Positions 31,949 through 44,667 of a DNA stretch of 64,000 nucleotides are shown piece after piece. A program made the translations under genes and the position numbers. Source of the stretch: Bisporella sp. PMI_857 (taxonomy: Eukaryota; Ascomycota; Leotiomycetes; Helotiales; Helotiaceae); NCBI GenBank assembly GCA_021307315.1, contig JAJSPD010000120.1:1-64000 (forward strand), read 5' to 3'. The stretch's first letter is position 1. Each line of letters begins with the position of its first letter. The notes below the pieces were generated by a model that was not told where the DNA came from, searched no databases, and saw nothing but the letters and a program-made list of their open reading frames with translations.

Positions 31949-32843
31949 TTACATAAAGAATGACATAAGAAATGTTAACAGCATTATCACGCTAGCACAA
32001 ACAAGAGCTTCTACACACTGACCAGCCACATATCCTTTCTCTATTTCAACAAACGGCCCAAAACCCTGTATTTTCGATTGTATATAATAAAGAATAGCAG
32101 TGGGTATAACAAAAGAAACAAGGCATAATACAGCCAATAAACAGACCCCTAATTTCGGAAAAAAAGTTGCAATAGGAATTAGGTTGAGTATTAAACAGAC
32201 AAATATAGCAGCTCTAACAGCCAGGAAATATAGGCCGAAAATAAAAGAGCATTGAATAATAGTAGGTATAACTTTTGTTATAATCTCTTCCAGAGGCTGA
32301 AAAAACTAGACTTTGTCGCCGATCAAGCTTGTAATAGTTTCTGGTATTATATCAGAGATATTTAACGGCAAGTCGTTGCATTTCGTATAGTTGTTAAAGC
32401 CCACGCAGAATTGCTTAGTTCCAAGTGAACAATATCTTGGAATCAACGCTTCAATTGCATCAATTTTAAAAGCAGCTGCTGTTTCAATAGCACCTGCGAC
32501 ACTTTGAATCTTGCTACCAGCAGCGGCAGTAGCTGTTGCAAACAGGCCTGCTGCATCTTGAGCTTCGCTTTGGAGCAGTTGGATGATGTCGCTTCCCGGA
32601 ATAGCACGCGGCTCGATTAAGGGGCTCGGCAGACGGATATTGGTAAAGTTGAACTGTGATTGAGAATATATTAGCTAAGCAGCAAAGAAAAGAAGGTAAA
32701 GTTCGTACGGTTAAAGTTGCAATGCCTGCTTTTGCCGTTTTGTCTTGAGCTAGTAACTGGATCCCTAATACCGCACAACAGAAAGTAGTCAAAGAAAAGA
32801 TCACCTGGGTCCCTATTCGTAGCCAATCTTTGCTTTTTAGCAT
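31949..32843 (-). pseudogene. Multi-pass membrane protein, one in-frame stop
   Basis: Exon 1 32843-32709 (MLKSKDWLRIGTQVIFSL, first membrane helix), 55-bp intron 32654-32708 with branch point GCTAAT, exon 2 32653-31949. Exon 2 encodes an extracellular-type loop with PRYCSLGTKQFCVGF and CNDLPLNISDIIPE, then four hydrophobic helices ending LTFLMSFFM. The only lesion is TAG 32306-32308 just before FFQPLEEI. The layout (one helix, a Cys-bearing loop, several helices) resembles fungal plasma-membrane proteins of the Sur7 type, but I cannot assign the family. Confidence 0.6.
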
Positions 32844-32861
32844 CGTAAAACGCCAATTCAA

Positions 32862-33479
32862 GTCGATTCGAAATTAAGCAAGCCAGAACGTAAGCACGAG
32901 TGCGTATACTTATAAGTACGATTCAAGTAAAGTGTCCTCAAATGGCTCCGTTTAAAGCTAGGATTTGCTTTCGCGTAAAGCTAAAAATAGCAGATATAGT
33001 ACCCGGGACCCATTCTGGCACCTAAAGGCCTTTTTTCTCTTGTCAACGCCGCCCTGTTTTCAGAATTAATTTTGAGATGTCTCTCCCCCAGATATAATGT
33101 AATATAGTTTTATTGAATAGAAACAGTATAAAGGGCCATCTCAAGCACTCAAGCACCACTTTGCACGGCCTGAGAAACCCAATAGCAGAAACACTTTTTT
33201 CTAGCAACGGTATTTAGCCTTTTAAACAAAGCCTGCGCCCTGTTCTCGGCTTCTCCTAGCACTTATAAACCTTTGATTTGTTGTTATACGGTGACCCCGC
33301 CCCCCTTAAACCAGTCCAGGTTCGCGGTGTAAACTTGATAGAAACCGGATCCCGTTAACGAACCTCCCAATACCCTTACAAATTAGAAATTCTTATAATA
33401 TCCAAAAACCATATAAGAATTAGCATCTAGGTCATGAATAATGTTAACTTAAAGCATTATTAATAAATTTAAAACTACC
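32862..33479. other. Intergenic, no gene seen
   Basis: AT-rich with a short run of C near 33300; nothing recognised. Confidence 0.5.
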
Positions 33480-34411
33480 CTAGTTGTAACTGCGCGCTTC
33501 AGCTTTCAAGCATAGTTGAGCTTGCGAGTAGATAAAAGTAAAAACGCTCAGCAATCTAAACATGTGTATGAAACTAGCAAAAACAACTATACAATGGAAT
33601 ATCTGGTGGCTGCATCCGTAAATGTCGTATCGCAGTAAGCACTATCTTTCCGGGACCCTTGCTGTATAAACTACAGCCCCTAAAATATTGAGCATTGCTG
33701 TAATTAGCATGTATAACAGGCTCATTCTATAATTCTGGGTCTCCCAGCCATGAATAATAATCCCATGTGTTATGAATACTATAGCCGAAAAGCCTAGAGA
33801 AGCGTACATCGCAGTTCGATACAGCCTGAAAGTAGAATGTCGAAAATTTGGGGTTAAAGTTGCTATAGTGCAAACCAAAGCCAAGATAAAAACGACTGTC
33901 CAGTAGAGTTTTTGCAGATTTTAATTACAATAGAATCCGTAATAAACTGAAAGAACGGTCGATTCCTATATAAGAATAACGATTCCTAGATAGTCGAATT
34001 GATTCTAGTACGCCGCCACTTGCTCGCTATAATTTGACATAATGTAAAAAAAGGCGGAAAGAAAAAAACATAAAACTACTCCGAGAAAAAACGTTGCAAA
34101 GCTTATTACATCGCCAATTTGAATGGTGGAGTTATAATTGCGTACTCTAATAAATACGTATATTGGAAGAATTGCAAAAGGACAGCGCCGAACAGGTAGA
34201 AGTAGATATTCACAATTTTATTGTGAATATATTGCAAGCTGGCTAAAGACTTCCAAAAAGATCCAGATACAGGCCGATACCCAGTAAGAATAAATTCGTT
34301 ATCCTATTGCCAGCTAAGCAGGTCATTCCATCGTAAAAGTGGATATTGGCTTCTGGTCTGCGACCGACCTGCAGTCTCTCTCTGCGAGTGCAAATTTAGT
34401 TCGGAGGCCAT
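33480..34411 (-). pseudogene. Hly-III/PAQR (adiponectin-receptor-like) membrane protein, inactivated
   Basis: One frame, ATG 34411 to TAG 33480-33482, reads as a full-length fungal PAQR/Izh-type protein: DNEFILTGYRPVSGSFWKSL, SLQYIHNKIVNIY, FFLGVVLCFFLSAFFYIMS, SNYSEQVAAY, NQFDYLGIVILI, VYYGFYCN, LQKLYWTVVFILALVCTIAT, then PER, YDIYGCSHQIFH and a final helix. Family members are seven-helix membrane proteins linked to lipid and zinc homeostasis with three metal-binding His. Stops replace Gln in the DNE region and Trp after AAY, after VILI and after PER. At least one conserved His (in the SNHS-type motif) is replaced by Tyr. Every lesion is explained by C-to-T on one strand or the other. Confidence 0.85.
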
Positions 34412-34663
34412 ATTTGCTTAGTTTTTACGTTTAAAGCAATCCTTTATTGGGAATATATTCCTTTAGAAATGTCGAAACTCTTTTCTGCACCGGAAATCCG
34501 AGTAGTTATCGTCGAATAGTAATAGAGCCAGAAAGGGACCTTCTAAAAATAGCTTTTCCAGTTTAAAAGTCCAAAAACGGCTCTATATATATTGCATCTT
34601 CTTAAACAAGCTGAGTGGCACAATTTGACTCATCTCTAAAATCTTTTTAGTACTACATGCCAA

Positions 34664-35435
34664 ATGGCCCCAATCAGACCGAGTAACCTTGAACGCGGAA
34701 AGTGAAAAAGTAAGTGCCGAGAAAAGCTATCGAAGCATATTCGTAAGTCTCTTTTTGTACATCTCTTTTCGCTCTTACTAATAATATTTCAGAGAAAAAA
34801 GTAGGAATCCCAATTGAGCCATCACAAGTTCGTCTTATAACTGAAGCTGATGATTTTTATATGTAAAAAGTCTTGCCAGAGAAAAAGTACCTCTTCTCAA
34901 AAAATATAAGCGACCATTCGATCGGGGCATATAAAGAATTGTGTAAAGGAATTAGTGTTGCGTTCGAAGCTGTACCTGCAAGTATAACAACAAGGACAAG
35001 TTCAGTAGACGAAGTCCAAGAGATTCTTATATCAGCAGAAGTATGTAAACAGCTCGAGTTTCTGAGTCCAGCTAACACCTTATTTAGCTTACACAAGTAA
35101 GCTTTAGTACGAAAATAAATGAATTGCATGAAAAAAATGTAACGCTCAAACAAAAGCTAAAGCAATAAAGAAATCAAGCTGCTGCGGAATCCGAACTTCG
35201 ATTACACTTTGAGCAAGAATTGAAAAAGCTCACGATTGCTAATCAGATACTCTAGTAAGATCTATAGAAAAGTGCAATAATAGCAGATCGTTTCAAAAGC
35301 AACATATATAAGTACATTCACATAGTAAACGAGGTGATACCGCTAATGGATAAGTTAAAAGCTGGATTGACATTAAATAAGAGTTCTGGTGAATTGAAGC
35401 CTTTGCTAGACCCTGTTCTACAATATCACACTTAA
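34664..35435 (+). pseudogene. Coiled-coil protein remnant
   Basis: ATG 34664 (MAPIRPSNLERGK), in-frame TGA, then a 50-bp intron 34743-34792 (branch point TTACTAATA). It continues KKVGIPIEPSQVRLITEADD, a stop at 34864, and a long open stretch to 35100. After one frameshift a heptad-rich coiled coil follows (VRKINELHEKN-like, LHFEQELKKLTIANQIL, DRFKSNIYKYIHIVNEVI), ending 35435. The N-terminal layout recalls short fungal proteins encoded near transposons, but I do not recognise the family. Confidence 0.45.
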
Positions 35436-36057
35436 CTTTTAAATTAAAACTAAATAACGTTAGTTTTCGGCTAACCAGCTGAGTATATATAGAAGCAGTT
35501 AATTAAAAAGAGCTATGTGAAATGAGAATACCTGTAAAGAAAGCTGCGACTAATTTATAACACAGCTGACAGAAGCTAGATTGCTAGGCAGCTTGTGCTA
35601 ATATTTTTGCTCAGAAAATAGAATAAGTTAATGATCTTTGTGCTCGCTATTTTCGGATGCGCTAAAATATCAGCAAAGATCAGAAAGCAAGTAAATGATA
35701 AGATAGAACCTTTACACATAGAAACGTTCATAGCCAGGTTCTTTTTTGTCTTTTCGGGCCAGTAGTTTCGACCTTTGTATAGTGCTTATTCGTTTACTTC
35801 GCTGGAGTTCACACTATTACGTCAGCAAATGCTTTTGTTAAGATTTCAGCGCTGATGTTTGTATGTCCTATTTGCGGCTAGCTCTGGGAAATTTAAGCTC
35901 GAAATGCTAACTTGCTACAGTGACTCACTTTGCCTCTGAACCGCTGAAATATAATTAATAAAGACTTAATTACATGTTTAAGTTTAACTATAGAATGCCT
36001 CACTAAAATAAAGGGTTAAAGTTCAAAATCCTAAAACAGTAATTTGAAACAATTTAA
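35436..36057. other. Intergenic, no gene seen
   Basis: AT-rich, stops in all frames. Confidence 0.5.
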
Positions 36058-37161
36058 ATGCCCGACTTTTCGTTGTTATACTTCCAGGTCTATACTACGC
36101 TTTTTCTGAGATTCTCCAACACAATGTTATTACGCTCGACGAGCTTCTGCTCGCTTCTACCAGAATTGCTACTAAGCATACTATTCTTAATCACAATAAA
36201 AAATGCTATAAACTTAAAAAAAGCTGTTTCCGGACATTGTTTGTAAAAAGCGGTTCACAGTGAGTGTTTTCGCAGGACTTCCGTGGAAGTTTACCTACAA
36301 GAATATATTGGTAATAGCGCCGAGCTGGCAAAAGCAATGTCGCGAAGCTTTGTGCATATATCGAGTCTTAGAAAGTTAAATTTCTTCCTGCCAAGTATCG
36401 CTCCTTCTGAGTCCCGGTGGGATTTCTATATTCACTGGTCCTTTACGGCGGTATCGGAGTTTCTATACAGCACGGAAAAGCTGGAGATAAAATAGCGTAT
36501 CTCTTTAAACGAGTTAGACCAATTGTTACAGAAAAAAGCCGGAACCATAACAGTAGCAGAAAATGTTTTCGACCACATAGTAAAAGCAGAATACCAGAAA
36601 GCAGTTGAAGCACGAAGCTACGTATTCAACAGTGCAGTTGTGGTCAGCATTGAGTACAAAAAAGCTGTCACGATCGAACTGGAGGGCAATGTTGTACGCG
36701 CAGCCGAAAAAGGCAATAGCCTCGAGGATTAGCGTGACTCAGATTTGCATAAAATCATAAAAGGACACTTTATAACAAAAAGACGAGAAAATGAAGTTAG
36801 ATTGGTAGTAAAAAAACGCCAAAGGTTGTTGGACGTGAAGTCTGTGCTCTACTTTTGTCTTTTCACCTATACTCAGTGTTTCGTCTCCGCACATGTAGCA
36901 TGTCATATATATGGAAAACTGACGTCATCCGGTTTGACGCACCAATGGCCACCAGTGCTAAAAAGCAAAGCAGAAGCGTCAGCTGTGGAAGAATGTCTAG
37001 ATAGAGGCTTCACTTGCGTAGACGTTCCGTTTAGCCGCAAGGGCTATACGTATCGATACTGCGACGATAAAGAGTCTACTTTTATTGTTCAACGTAATAC
37101 AGTAAACGCTCCAACTAGCGTTATGGAATACTGCCTTAAAAGCGTGACTAGGCTCTTATAG
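36058..37161 (+). pseudogene. Secreted-type protein of unknown family, three in-frame stops
   Basis: One frame continues throughout. A hydrophobic signal-like start (ATG 36058 or 36124, MLLRSTSFCSLLPELLLSIL) precedes TAA 36244-36246, a helical region with LQEYIGNSAELAKAMSRS, TAG 36493-36495, LNELDQLLQKKAGTITVAEN, TAG 36730-36732, and a Cys-bearing end (ECLDRGFTCVDVPFSRKGY, YRYCDD, MEYCLKSV). A cryptic intron may lie near 36835-36900. Probably a secreted protein of about 360 residues before decay; no family recognised. Confidence 0.45.
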
Positions 37162-38017
37162 TGCGAAAACTCTACAAGTGCGAAGTGGACTGTTCCGCGA
37201 AATGCTCCTGCACTTAGCACAAAAGGATTGTTCCGGTGGACATTGAAAGAAAGTGCTCATAAAGTGCTACACCGTGTTGTAGAGAATTGAGTAATAAGTA
37301 ACTTTTGAATAAAATAACGAAATAGCGCAACGCTATTCAGTTCATGCGATATTGAGCTAGATTTGGTGCTGCTCGAAAGCTGTTTTTTTAAAAACTCTAT
37401 TAGCTTGTTAGTTTCGAGGGCAACGTAATTGCGTATGCGCCACAGGCTGCAGCCCCGTAACGATTTTCAGTTCAGTTCACTTTTGCAGTTAAGTTCAAAA
37501 ACGGCTTGATTCATCTGAGATTATTCTCGGTAAACATTTTTCCTACTTTAATACGTCACTTCACCGTAGAGAACTACATAAATTAACTTAGCGAAAGCAG
37601 TTAGCGCATCAGAGCGTTAAAGTAAAGTGAGCCGCAAGTGTTCATCCAGAGTTTCAGTAGAAAAGTACTTTTAGGAAGTAATAAGCAATAAAAAAGAGCT
37701 ACCGGACGCAATGTCTCCGCATATTTGTCCGGCTCCAGAAGTTTGGAGTATTTCGTCTCAAGCTTATCGAACACGGCTCGGAATTTAACATATAGATTTA
37801 CTGGTTTGTAATTTACATTGTTACATTTTTGTACTCGGCGGAAAGTCTGAAAGTAGTATAATACCTTCCGTTTAATAAAATAGTGCACGTTTTAAAAATT
37901 AAAAATAGTCCGATTCTAGCATTAACAAAAATGTTCGATTTTATACAATACAAAAAAAAACTTCTTTCTTTCTTTATCATGTCACATTTTGCTTTGTTTT
38001 GGACTTCGCGCTAAGTT
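37162..38017. other. Intergenic with one short ORF
   Basis: A minus frame at 37601-37888 (95 codons) contains YVKFRAVFDKLETKYSKLLE, possibly a gene remnant, but nothing recognisable. No other signal. Confidence 0.3.
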
Positions 38018-39223
38018 TTAGTAGCTTGATGCGAATATGTCGTTTGCAATGGCACTGACAGTACTAGTGTCTAGTGCCAAAGCAAATGCTGCGATAGTTT
38101 CGGCCAAAGCCCATTTCTTTCCATCTCTATAGCACCCAATAAACTCTAAAGATTCTTGTTGACTTGAGTAATGTGTGCCTTCACCTACTGTCCCTACTAG
38201 CAAAAATGGGATGTACAAGCTCAGAGTAAGCACTTTAGTTTCTTCATTCAAGTCAACTGTCAAATGATGCTAGCCCGACTCAACTACACTGGCTGCGTTT
38301 TGACTGCAGAAAATAAACATAGCTGTTATAACGTTGGCAGTATTAATGTTCTGTCTTATCTGACCATTCCGAGTACCGCCGTCTTCAAATTTGGAAATAA
38401 CGGAGCGCAATTTGGCTGTACCGCATCCGAGGATTGCCCGGCAGACAGAATCAGAAAAACTACTCCAAGCTATAACTTCGACACCGCGCGAGTTATTGAT
38501 ATTTCCCCACGACAATTTCTTATCGGATGAAAATTGACTTTCGATCTGAAAGTCGATAATTCCCAAGTCTTTGCTAGCAGCAGACGCAAAGAAGTCCTGG
38601 CAAGCGCGATGCGTAGCGATAGTTACTATGTTCTGTCCGGCTGCATCGCCACAACTATAGCGAAACCTGACGTAAACAGTCCTGCTAATAACATATAAAG
38701 TGACCTCAACAAGTCGAGCATATCGGCTGGTTTTTTCAGCGCTGGCATTAAACGAAGACTGGAGTGTTGGTACGTAGTGGTAGAACCGAAAAGCATTGTC
38801 GACTGTGCCGAAAGTAAAAACAGGAGCACGTGATAAACCTTCACTCAAAGCTTCAACTTTGATGCCACCTATAGCTTGGAATACTTTGCATCCGCAAAAA
38901 CAGCTTGCAACAAAAGTTGGCTTTACTGTCGCCAGAAAGCCGTACACTGTTCTTTCGGACTTCCTGTAAATAGTTAGCGAGCCAGCTAGACCAAAAAGGA
39001 CTCGTGTAAAGCCAACACAGTTTTCGATCTTGATGTTTTTTGTGTCTTTGTCGCGGCAGGAAAAAAGCCTCTCTGCCACTTTTTCTAAATTTTGCGTTCG
39101 ATCCATTATATATACTGCTAGTATAATGAAATATAGAAGTAAAAGAAACCTAACAAAAGCGGAAAGACGGAAAATTATCAATAAGTGGCCTAATAAAGAA
39201 TTCAGAAGTGATACTAAATCCAT
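38018..39223 (-). pseudogene. HMG-CoA reductase-like gene, one in-frame stop
   Basis: One frame over 401 codons with a single TAG (38270-38272, Trp expected after VVESG). Recognisable blocks of the HMG-CoA reductase catalytic domain: ENCVGFTRVLFGLAGSLTI, VASCFCGCKVFQAIGG, YVRFRYSCGDAAGQNIVTIA, SSDKKLSW, GGTRNGQI, NINTANVITAMFI, LLVGTVGEGTHY, LALDTSTVSAIAND and a C-terminal SS-Tyr where the family has Ser-His with the catalytic His (CAC to TAC). The enzyme reduces HMG-CoA to mevalonate in isoprenoid synthesis. The length suggests only the soluble catalytic part, so this is a short paralogue, not the main ER enzyme. Start uncertain: ATG 39223 or 39106. Confidence 0.75.
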
Positions 39224-40429
39224 GATTTCTGTAGCTTTATAGATTGAATATCGTTATAAAAATTAAAAGTCGCTAAATTCTTGACTTACTTTTCTAAACA
39301 ATTCTTCCTAAGTCATTGCAGGCTTAAAATATACATTAGACGTAAATCTTAGGAATCAATATCTCAGTTCTAGTGTAAGCAAAAGCAAAGTGCAGAAACA
39401 AGAATGCAGAAAAAAAGTGCAAAAATTAACGGCAGATCGACAGTACAGAAATCGAGTGCCAAGATGCAGAAACAGAGTGCTGAAATCGGGATGACAAAGT
39501 GCAAAAGTCGTAGTGACGAAGCGCCTGATCTATGTCTATAGTCAAAATAGGATTTGTTAACATACCCAAAAAAAGAGGTTTAGGTTACTACACAATTCAT
39601 TTTTCGCTACTAACAACACATATGCTAACAGATCTAAAACTTGACACATGGCAGATTAATGCTAAAAAAAGCTAGCCGTAACGAGAAACTGGAGCAGACC
39701 GACTTGAAAATTACTGTAGCTAAAGTTGGCTTTCAAAACGCGATAAGGAAACTTTGGCGAAAAACATTTAAGTTTTTCGGTATTTGCGTTATTTAATCGT
39801 GCACATTGTTATTTCTTTCGAGAATTTTTGTCTAACACTTGTTATGTTTCTTATATTCTTTCTAACCCAGCCCTTTTTTTACTGCTAATAGTTGTAATGT
39901 TGCAACATTAAACCCACAATAAGTAGAACAACAATCACAAGTAATAAAATAATAACACTACTAATTAAGCACATGCGTCTTTTAATGTTTTTCCAGCACA
40001 CGCGCTTACGTACTTTATCAGTCTTATCACAAGAGCCGTGAAATTAGCCATCGGTTCTGTTTTCGAATAAGTCTAAGAATAAACGTTCCTTTCGTTCCGG
40101 TAGATTGTTTATAGTTTCTCGAATTGTACGAACAGCAAAGTCGACTTAAGCTTGTAAAGCACTCGCTATTTTGTTGATTAAAAAAAAAGTTACTTAATAA
40201 AAGAATATCTGATGTTATAGTAACGCAAGCATTACGTTTAGATGCAAAGTAGAAGAAAACGGCTCCCTTAAATGCCAGGTTTAGTTTGTGGAGCTTAAAT
40301 TACTTTTAGAGAAAGCTGATTAAAAATGCTACTATCCATAAAGTACAGTACTGTAAAAATAAAAACATTTAAGTAAAAATAAGTATAAAGCATCCTAGTT
40401 CACCTTTGGTAATACTCAAGCTCACCTAG
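39224..40429. other. Intergenic with minisatellite
   Basis: AT-rich, no coding frame. Holds minisatellite site 2 (39385-39520). Confidence 0.5.
39385..39520. repeat. GTGCA minisatellite, site 2 (degraded)
   Basis: About eight loosely spaced units of the form GTGCAGAAACAGA on the plus strand, more diverged than the other sites. Confidence 0.6.
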
Positions 40430-40930
40430 CATCTTTTTCGCATTGTTTCAATTCAAGCTACTTCTACACAACTAAAAACTCGAGTTACAACTATAAATCT
40501 TGTTGCAATCTTCGCCTTTCTGATCTCTGTGAATGCTTATCCATATAATAAAGAAGTTGATGAGACACTCGTCCCAGAGTTTGGGGTCGTTAAAAGAACT
40601 AACACCGATGTCTTTCAAATAGGCAGCTGTAGTAAATTCAACAAACAGCTTGTCCCAATTCTTTGCACTTGTTTTCCTGACTGTAACCGGTTTATTAACG
40701 CGCTGAATAATGCTCTTAAAACGGGTAACGTCGAGAAAAAGCTAATCACGTTTAGCAATAACGCTAGTAACCAGTCCAGAGCTACAAATAAACAGCGAGC
40801 TACTGCTTGTGTAATTGTTCTGCAAAGTTTCAATAGCGAAAAAAAGAATGGATGTCCGGTCGCTTCCGCGCCAAACTTCAAGACCCAACAAAACACGAGC
40901 ATCCGAAACGATGAAATAATTGTAAAGTAA
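40430..40930 (+). pseudogene. Small secreted Cys protein, start codon lost
   Basis: The frame is open from 40430 to TAA 40928-40930. A signal-peptide-like core (TTINLVAIFAFLISVNAYPY) is followed by a mature part with GSCSKFN, LCTCFPDCNRFINALNNAL, GNVEKKLITFSNNAS, KQRATACVIVLQSF and NGCPVASAPNF. This order of Cys blocks occurs in a family of small secreted fungal proteins often listed as effector candidates. No internal stop, but no in-frame ATG precedes the signal sequence, so it is either start-less or has an unseen first exon. Confidence 0.5.
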
Positions 40931-42468
40931 TTATATAATTTAATTGCTCCGTTATCGACGTAAGCAATAGTAGTTATTCTTTGCGGTAGCTCTTTAATTT
41001 TTGCGATTTTGAATCTTTTAGTAACTCTGTGTCTCGCTTAAAGTTTGCTTTAATAAAAAATGTCCATGTATTAAGCTCACGAGAAAGCACGATAACTTAT
41101 TGAAGTTTTATGAAACTGTAACTCTTCTTCTTTATTTTAAGGCAAGAATTTCCAAAATGCGCCAGAACAGGTTTTATTCCCGGAGACAGTTCCGCTTCTT
41201 CCCAGACGGCCTTTGTTGGCACCTAGATTTAGCTCTCAGTGCAGAATGCAAGTTTAATTTTGGAGTTTTCGCGCAAAAGCCAGAAATAATACTTTTGCAA
41301 AAATAAAAGAAATACGTGAAACTGGCTCTTTTATTTTTAGTAGCATAGCGGGCTCCTGTGTCAACATTCTTGTAGTTAAAGTGCCAACTTTGTTGCATAT
41401 TATAAAAACCGAAAATTTATGTGGAAAATCTTTTAGCATTACTATTCATTTTTCAATAACGATAAGCGTACAACATGGATAGTAAAAAGTCACTTTAGCG
41501 GAATCCGTTTCGATGTTTTCTGCGGTCAAAGTCGTCTGCTAAACAAGAGCAAATATTAGAGTTTGTTTCTTAAACTATAAATAAACCAGACCGAATCACG
41601 ATGCAAGAAATAAAAAGTACTAAAAGAAAGGAGCAGAAATTGTTACTTAAACACTATAGAGTTAAATACGAAACAGAGGTTTAAGTCATTACGGGTTTCT
41701 GCTATAATGAAAAATAGCCTTGTATTCAATTTTTTATAATTTACTTTTGAAGTTCCAAAACAGAATATAGAAGTTACTTTATCGGAGCTACGCTTAGTCA
41801 GTAAAGGTTGTTAGTTTGATAAAGATTGATAATAGTATTAGTCCAGCCTTTCCAGAATCTGTGATAAAGAAATCTTTTCTGGAATGTTCTAAAGCGAACT
41901 AAAATCTTGAATGATGCGTGCTCTTTCATTAAAATGGTTCCGGATTGAGCGCGAGCTACAGTAGTAAACATCACGACTGTGGCTTGTGCACAACGAAGTA
42001 AGGCAATTAGCCTCCAATCGGAAACAACTGAATGCTGATTCGTCAAGCACTTGCTCGTCCTGATTTTGTTGCACATCGCAGTCAATAATCGTAAAAACAC
42101 ATTTTTACAGCTGGTTACTCTCACGTATTTCCAAATATACAATAATATTATAAAGATGCCATAAAGTCGGCTACACATATACATACTAGTTCTTGTTCCT
42201 CTCACTGATGTCTAGTCCTGAAATTAAGCTGCGATTTTTGGCTTCTCATTCCGGCCTTAAACAGCCAGATATAGTTCTTCGCCGTATATTTGCCCATTGT
42301 TAAGATTCATTACTTTTTCGACAAATCTGGGAGACAGATAGTAAGAAAGAACGTATAGTCTTGGATCCTATATAGTACTGAATAATCTGCAACGTAAATT
42401 TAAATCGGAAAACCTTCATATAAACATATTTATATATACATTCTCTGCAAAACAATAGCGGCGGATTA
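40931..42468. other. Intergenic with short unassigned ORFs
   Basis: Open frames at 41100-41306 (+) and 41798-42205 (-) have no recognisable motifs. AT-rich. Confidence 0.35.
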
Positions 42469-43723
42469 TTATAGTTTTGCCGATTCTAGTGCCTGCTTAT
42501 CGATCCCCCTTACTTTTGATGTAAAATACGCATCTCTCCTAAACGTGTCGTTGAAAATAGATTTTACCCTGAGTTCGGCGAAACGATCGATATTGTAGTT
42601 ATTTAAGCCAAACCTCAGTAGTCCGTTAAGGCTTTTCAAACGGTGTAATGAAAAAGCATTAAACTCCCAGGCTCGAGAGTAAATCTGATAAAATTCTGCT
42701 TCTTTGCATTGCACTACTTTCTTATCCTGAACAAAAACCAGCGTTGCCACTTTTGCAGCATATTGAACAGAAAAGTACTTAAACGGCTGTTCTAGTATCC
42801 ACTTTAACGTTTTCGGGATGTAATACGATGAAAATGCGTAAACTACTCCGCGAGTATTCGAATAAATGTGTTAAAGCAAAATGTTCGCAACTATATTCAC
42901 TGGAATCTCATCAAGAATATTGCCGCTATAGTTTGACGAATACCAAATGCTTTTTCCTCCTGTTGGTTGCATTAAGCGGGCATAAAGCGTAAAAATAGGG
43001 CATAAGCCTTACGGGCCATATATCTGGTAAAGCTGTGCAATGGCAGGTCCGATGCTAGTAAATCGCAAAAGCAGAATCGGCAAGTTAGGGAACCGTGCTA
43101 TTATTAGCCGCTCCATTAGCTGCTTTAAGTATACATAGGCCCAAAAGAAGCGTTGCAGATGCTTTGTTGTGCCGGTCCGTAAAATCTTTTCGAGCTTTTT
43201 CTCCGCATCGTTAAAGTTGGACAAATAGTATATCTTTTCTTCTACTGGGCCATCAGGTAGAAAAAAGTTCGCATATACACTGGAGACTTGGACAAAATGC
43301 TGAAGCCGAGTCATTTTTGTAGCCATTGCCGCTAATCGAAGTGCGGGTAAGCAATTGTCCAAAACAACTTTGTGCAAAAGCGCTCGAAAGCTGATATTTG
43401 CAGCCGCATGGATAATTATTGTGACTTCTTCTTCAATTTTGTAATAAGTTTCAATAGTAATACCAAAGCGCTCTTTTGTTATGTCGCCCGGAACAAGGAC
43501 AATAATTCCGGCTTTTATCCGATCTTCGATATATTGGTACTGCTGAGGCATAGTGTGTTTCTATCGTTCTATTGCGGTGCTTTCGGATCCACGAATTAGA
43601 ACATACAGCCGCTGTACATCAAGCACGATGCTGAGCTTATATAAAAGACAGTCTCCCAAGCCGCCAGTCGCCCCGGTTAAAAAGGCAACTTGTTGTTTGT
43701 AAAAATCATAAATTGCTGTCATA
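42469..43723 (-). pseudogene. Fatty acyl-CoA reductase-like (NAD-binding_4), inactivated
   Basis: ATG 43723 (MTAIYDFYKQQVAFLTGATG) gives the Rossmann motif TGATGGLG. One stop follows IER, then KAGIIVLVPGDITKERFGI, IIIHAAANISF, DNCLPALRLA, LQHFVQVSSVYANFF and a Y..K-type segment (AYVYLKQLMER), ILLLRFTSIGPA, TAA 43009-43011, a short region with another stop near 42870, and a C-terminal tail ending 42469. These are the blocks of the male-sterility/thioester-reductase family, which reduces acyl-CoA or acyl-carrier thioesters to aldehyde or alcohol. Three stops in one otherwise continuous frame. ATG start and no adenylation domain point to a stand-alone reductase. Confidence 0.75.
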
Positions 43724-43901
43724 TTTGATACTAGGAAATAATTCGAAGTATCTGAAATGGTCAGAAAAATGTAACATGCAGTATCTCTTCTATGTGAGCT
43801 AAAGCCTACATTTTATCTTAGACTATGCATCATCATCTTTACCACTCCAAATCAGTGTTACTAAGATCAGAAAATCAAATAATTCGCTTAACTGCTGGCC
43901 C

Positions 43902-44020
43902 TTGTCGCTGTCTGCACCCTGTTTCTGCACCCTGGCACCCGATCTCTGCACTGTCGATCCGCCGCCGATATGTGCACCCTGTCTCTGCACCCTGTCTCTG
44001 CACTTTTGTGCCCCTATTCG
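43902..44020. repeat. GTGCA minisatellite, site 3
   Basis: Tandem CTGCACCCTGTCT-type units, about seven, partly interrupted by GGATCGACAG-like sequence. Overlaps nothing coding. Confidence 0.8.
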
Positions 44021-44046
44021 CCGTCCCTTTCCCACTGACCTCTTGT

Positions 44047-44667
44047 CTATTCTCCATTAAACCAGCAACCAGATACACTAACATGCTTGTTTTCATCGCT
44101 AAAAATTTGCTGGACGTGGCGCACCAGTTCTGATCGATCCGCAAATGCCTTATGACCTTTGCCTTTTGGAAAGGTTTGCTGGTAGATCAAATAATATCGT
44201 GCTCGGTCTGTTATAACTACTTTTTTGAGTCCAGATAAATGATTAAAGTAAGGTCCCATATTTTTTAGCGAGGCTTCGCTTAATGTCCCGGATATCACCA
44301 CTCTATTGATTAGGGCCGGATTGTCGATAATGCTTGAAATATTCCGGTTTATTTGTATATCTCTGTTCGTGACTGTGAAATAATCATAAGCCTGATTAAA
44401 ATAAAAGATCCTCCATCCAGGGATTCCAAGAATTTGTATAGCAGTGCGCTTTAGAGTGCTTTTCGCCAGAGACCGAAAGCGGTAGCATATATGTAGAGCG
44501 ACTGGCAATAAAAAACGAACGATCTTGCCATACTACTACTCACGGAAACAATCCTCCCCGCTAATCGAGCGTGGCTCTAATAAAGTAATGTTCCATATTA
44601 TATCCTGGAGCTCAAAAAGTAGCTTAAAAAAGTGAACAAAACTACGAAGTACTTTTGGAAATAACAT
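44047..44667 (-). pseudogene. 2EXR-domain-type protein, two adjacent stops
   Basis: ATG 44667 (MLFPKVLRSFVHFFKLLFEL) leads into ELQDIIW, the FxxLPxExRxxIW motif of 2EXR proteins. SISGEDCFRE is followed by two adjacent TAG codons, then YGKIVRFLLPVALHICYRFR, RIFYFNQAYDYFTVTN (the YFNxxxD element), NPALINRVVISG and LKKVVITDRA. 2EXR proteins are abund­ant in Pezizomycotina and of unknown function. One frame throughout. Confidence 0.6.
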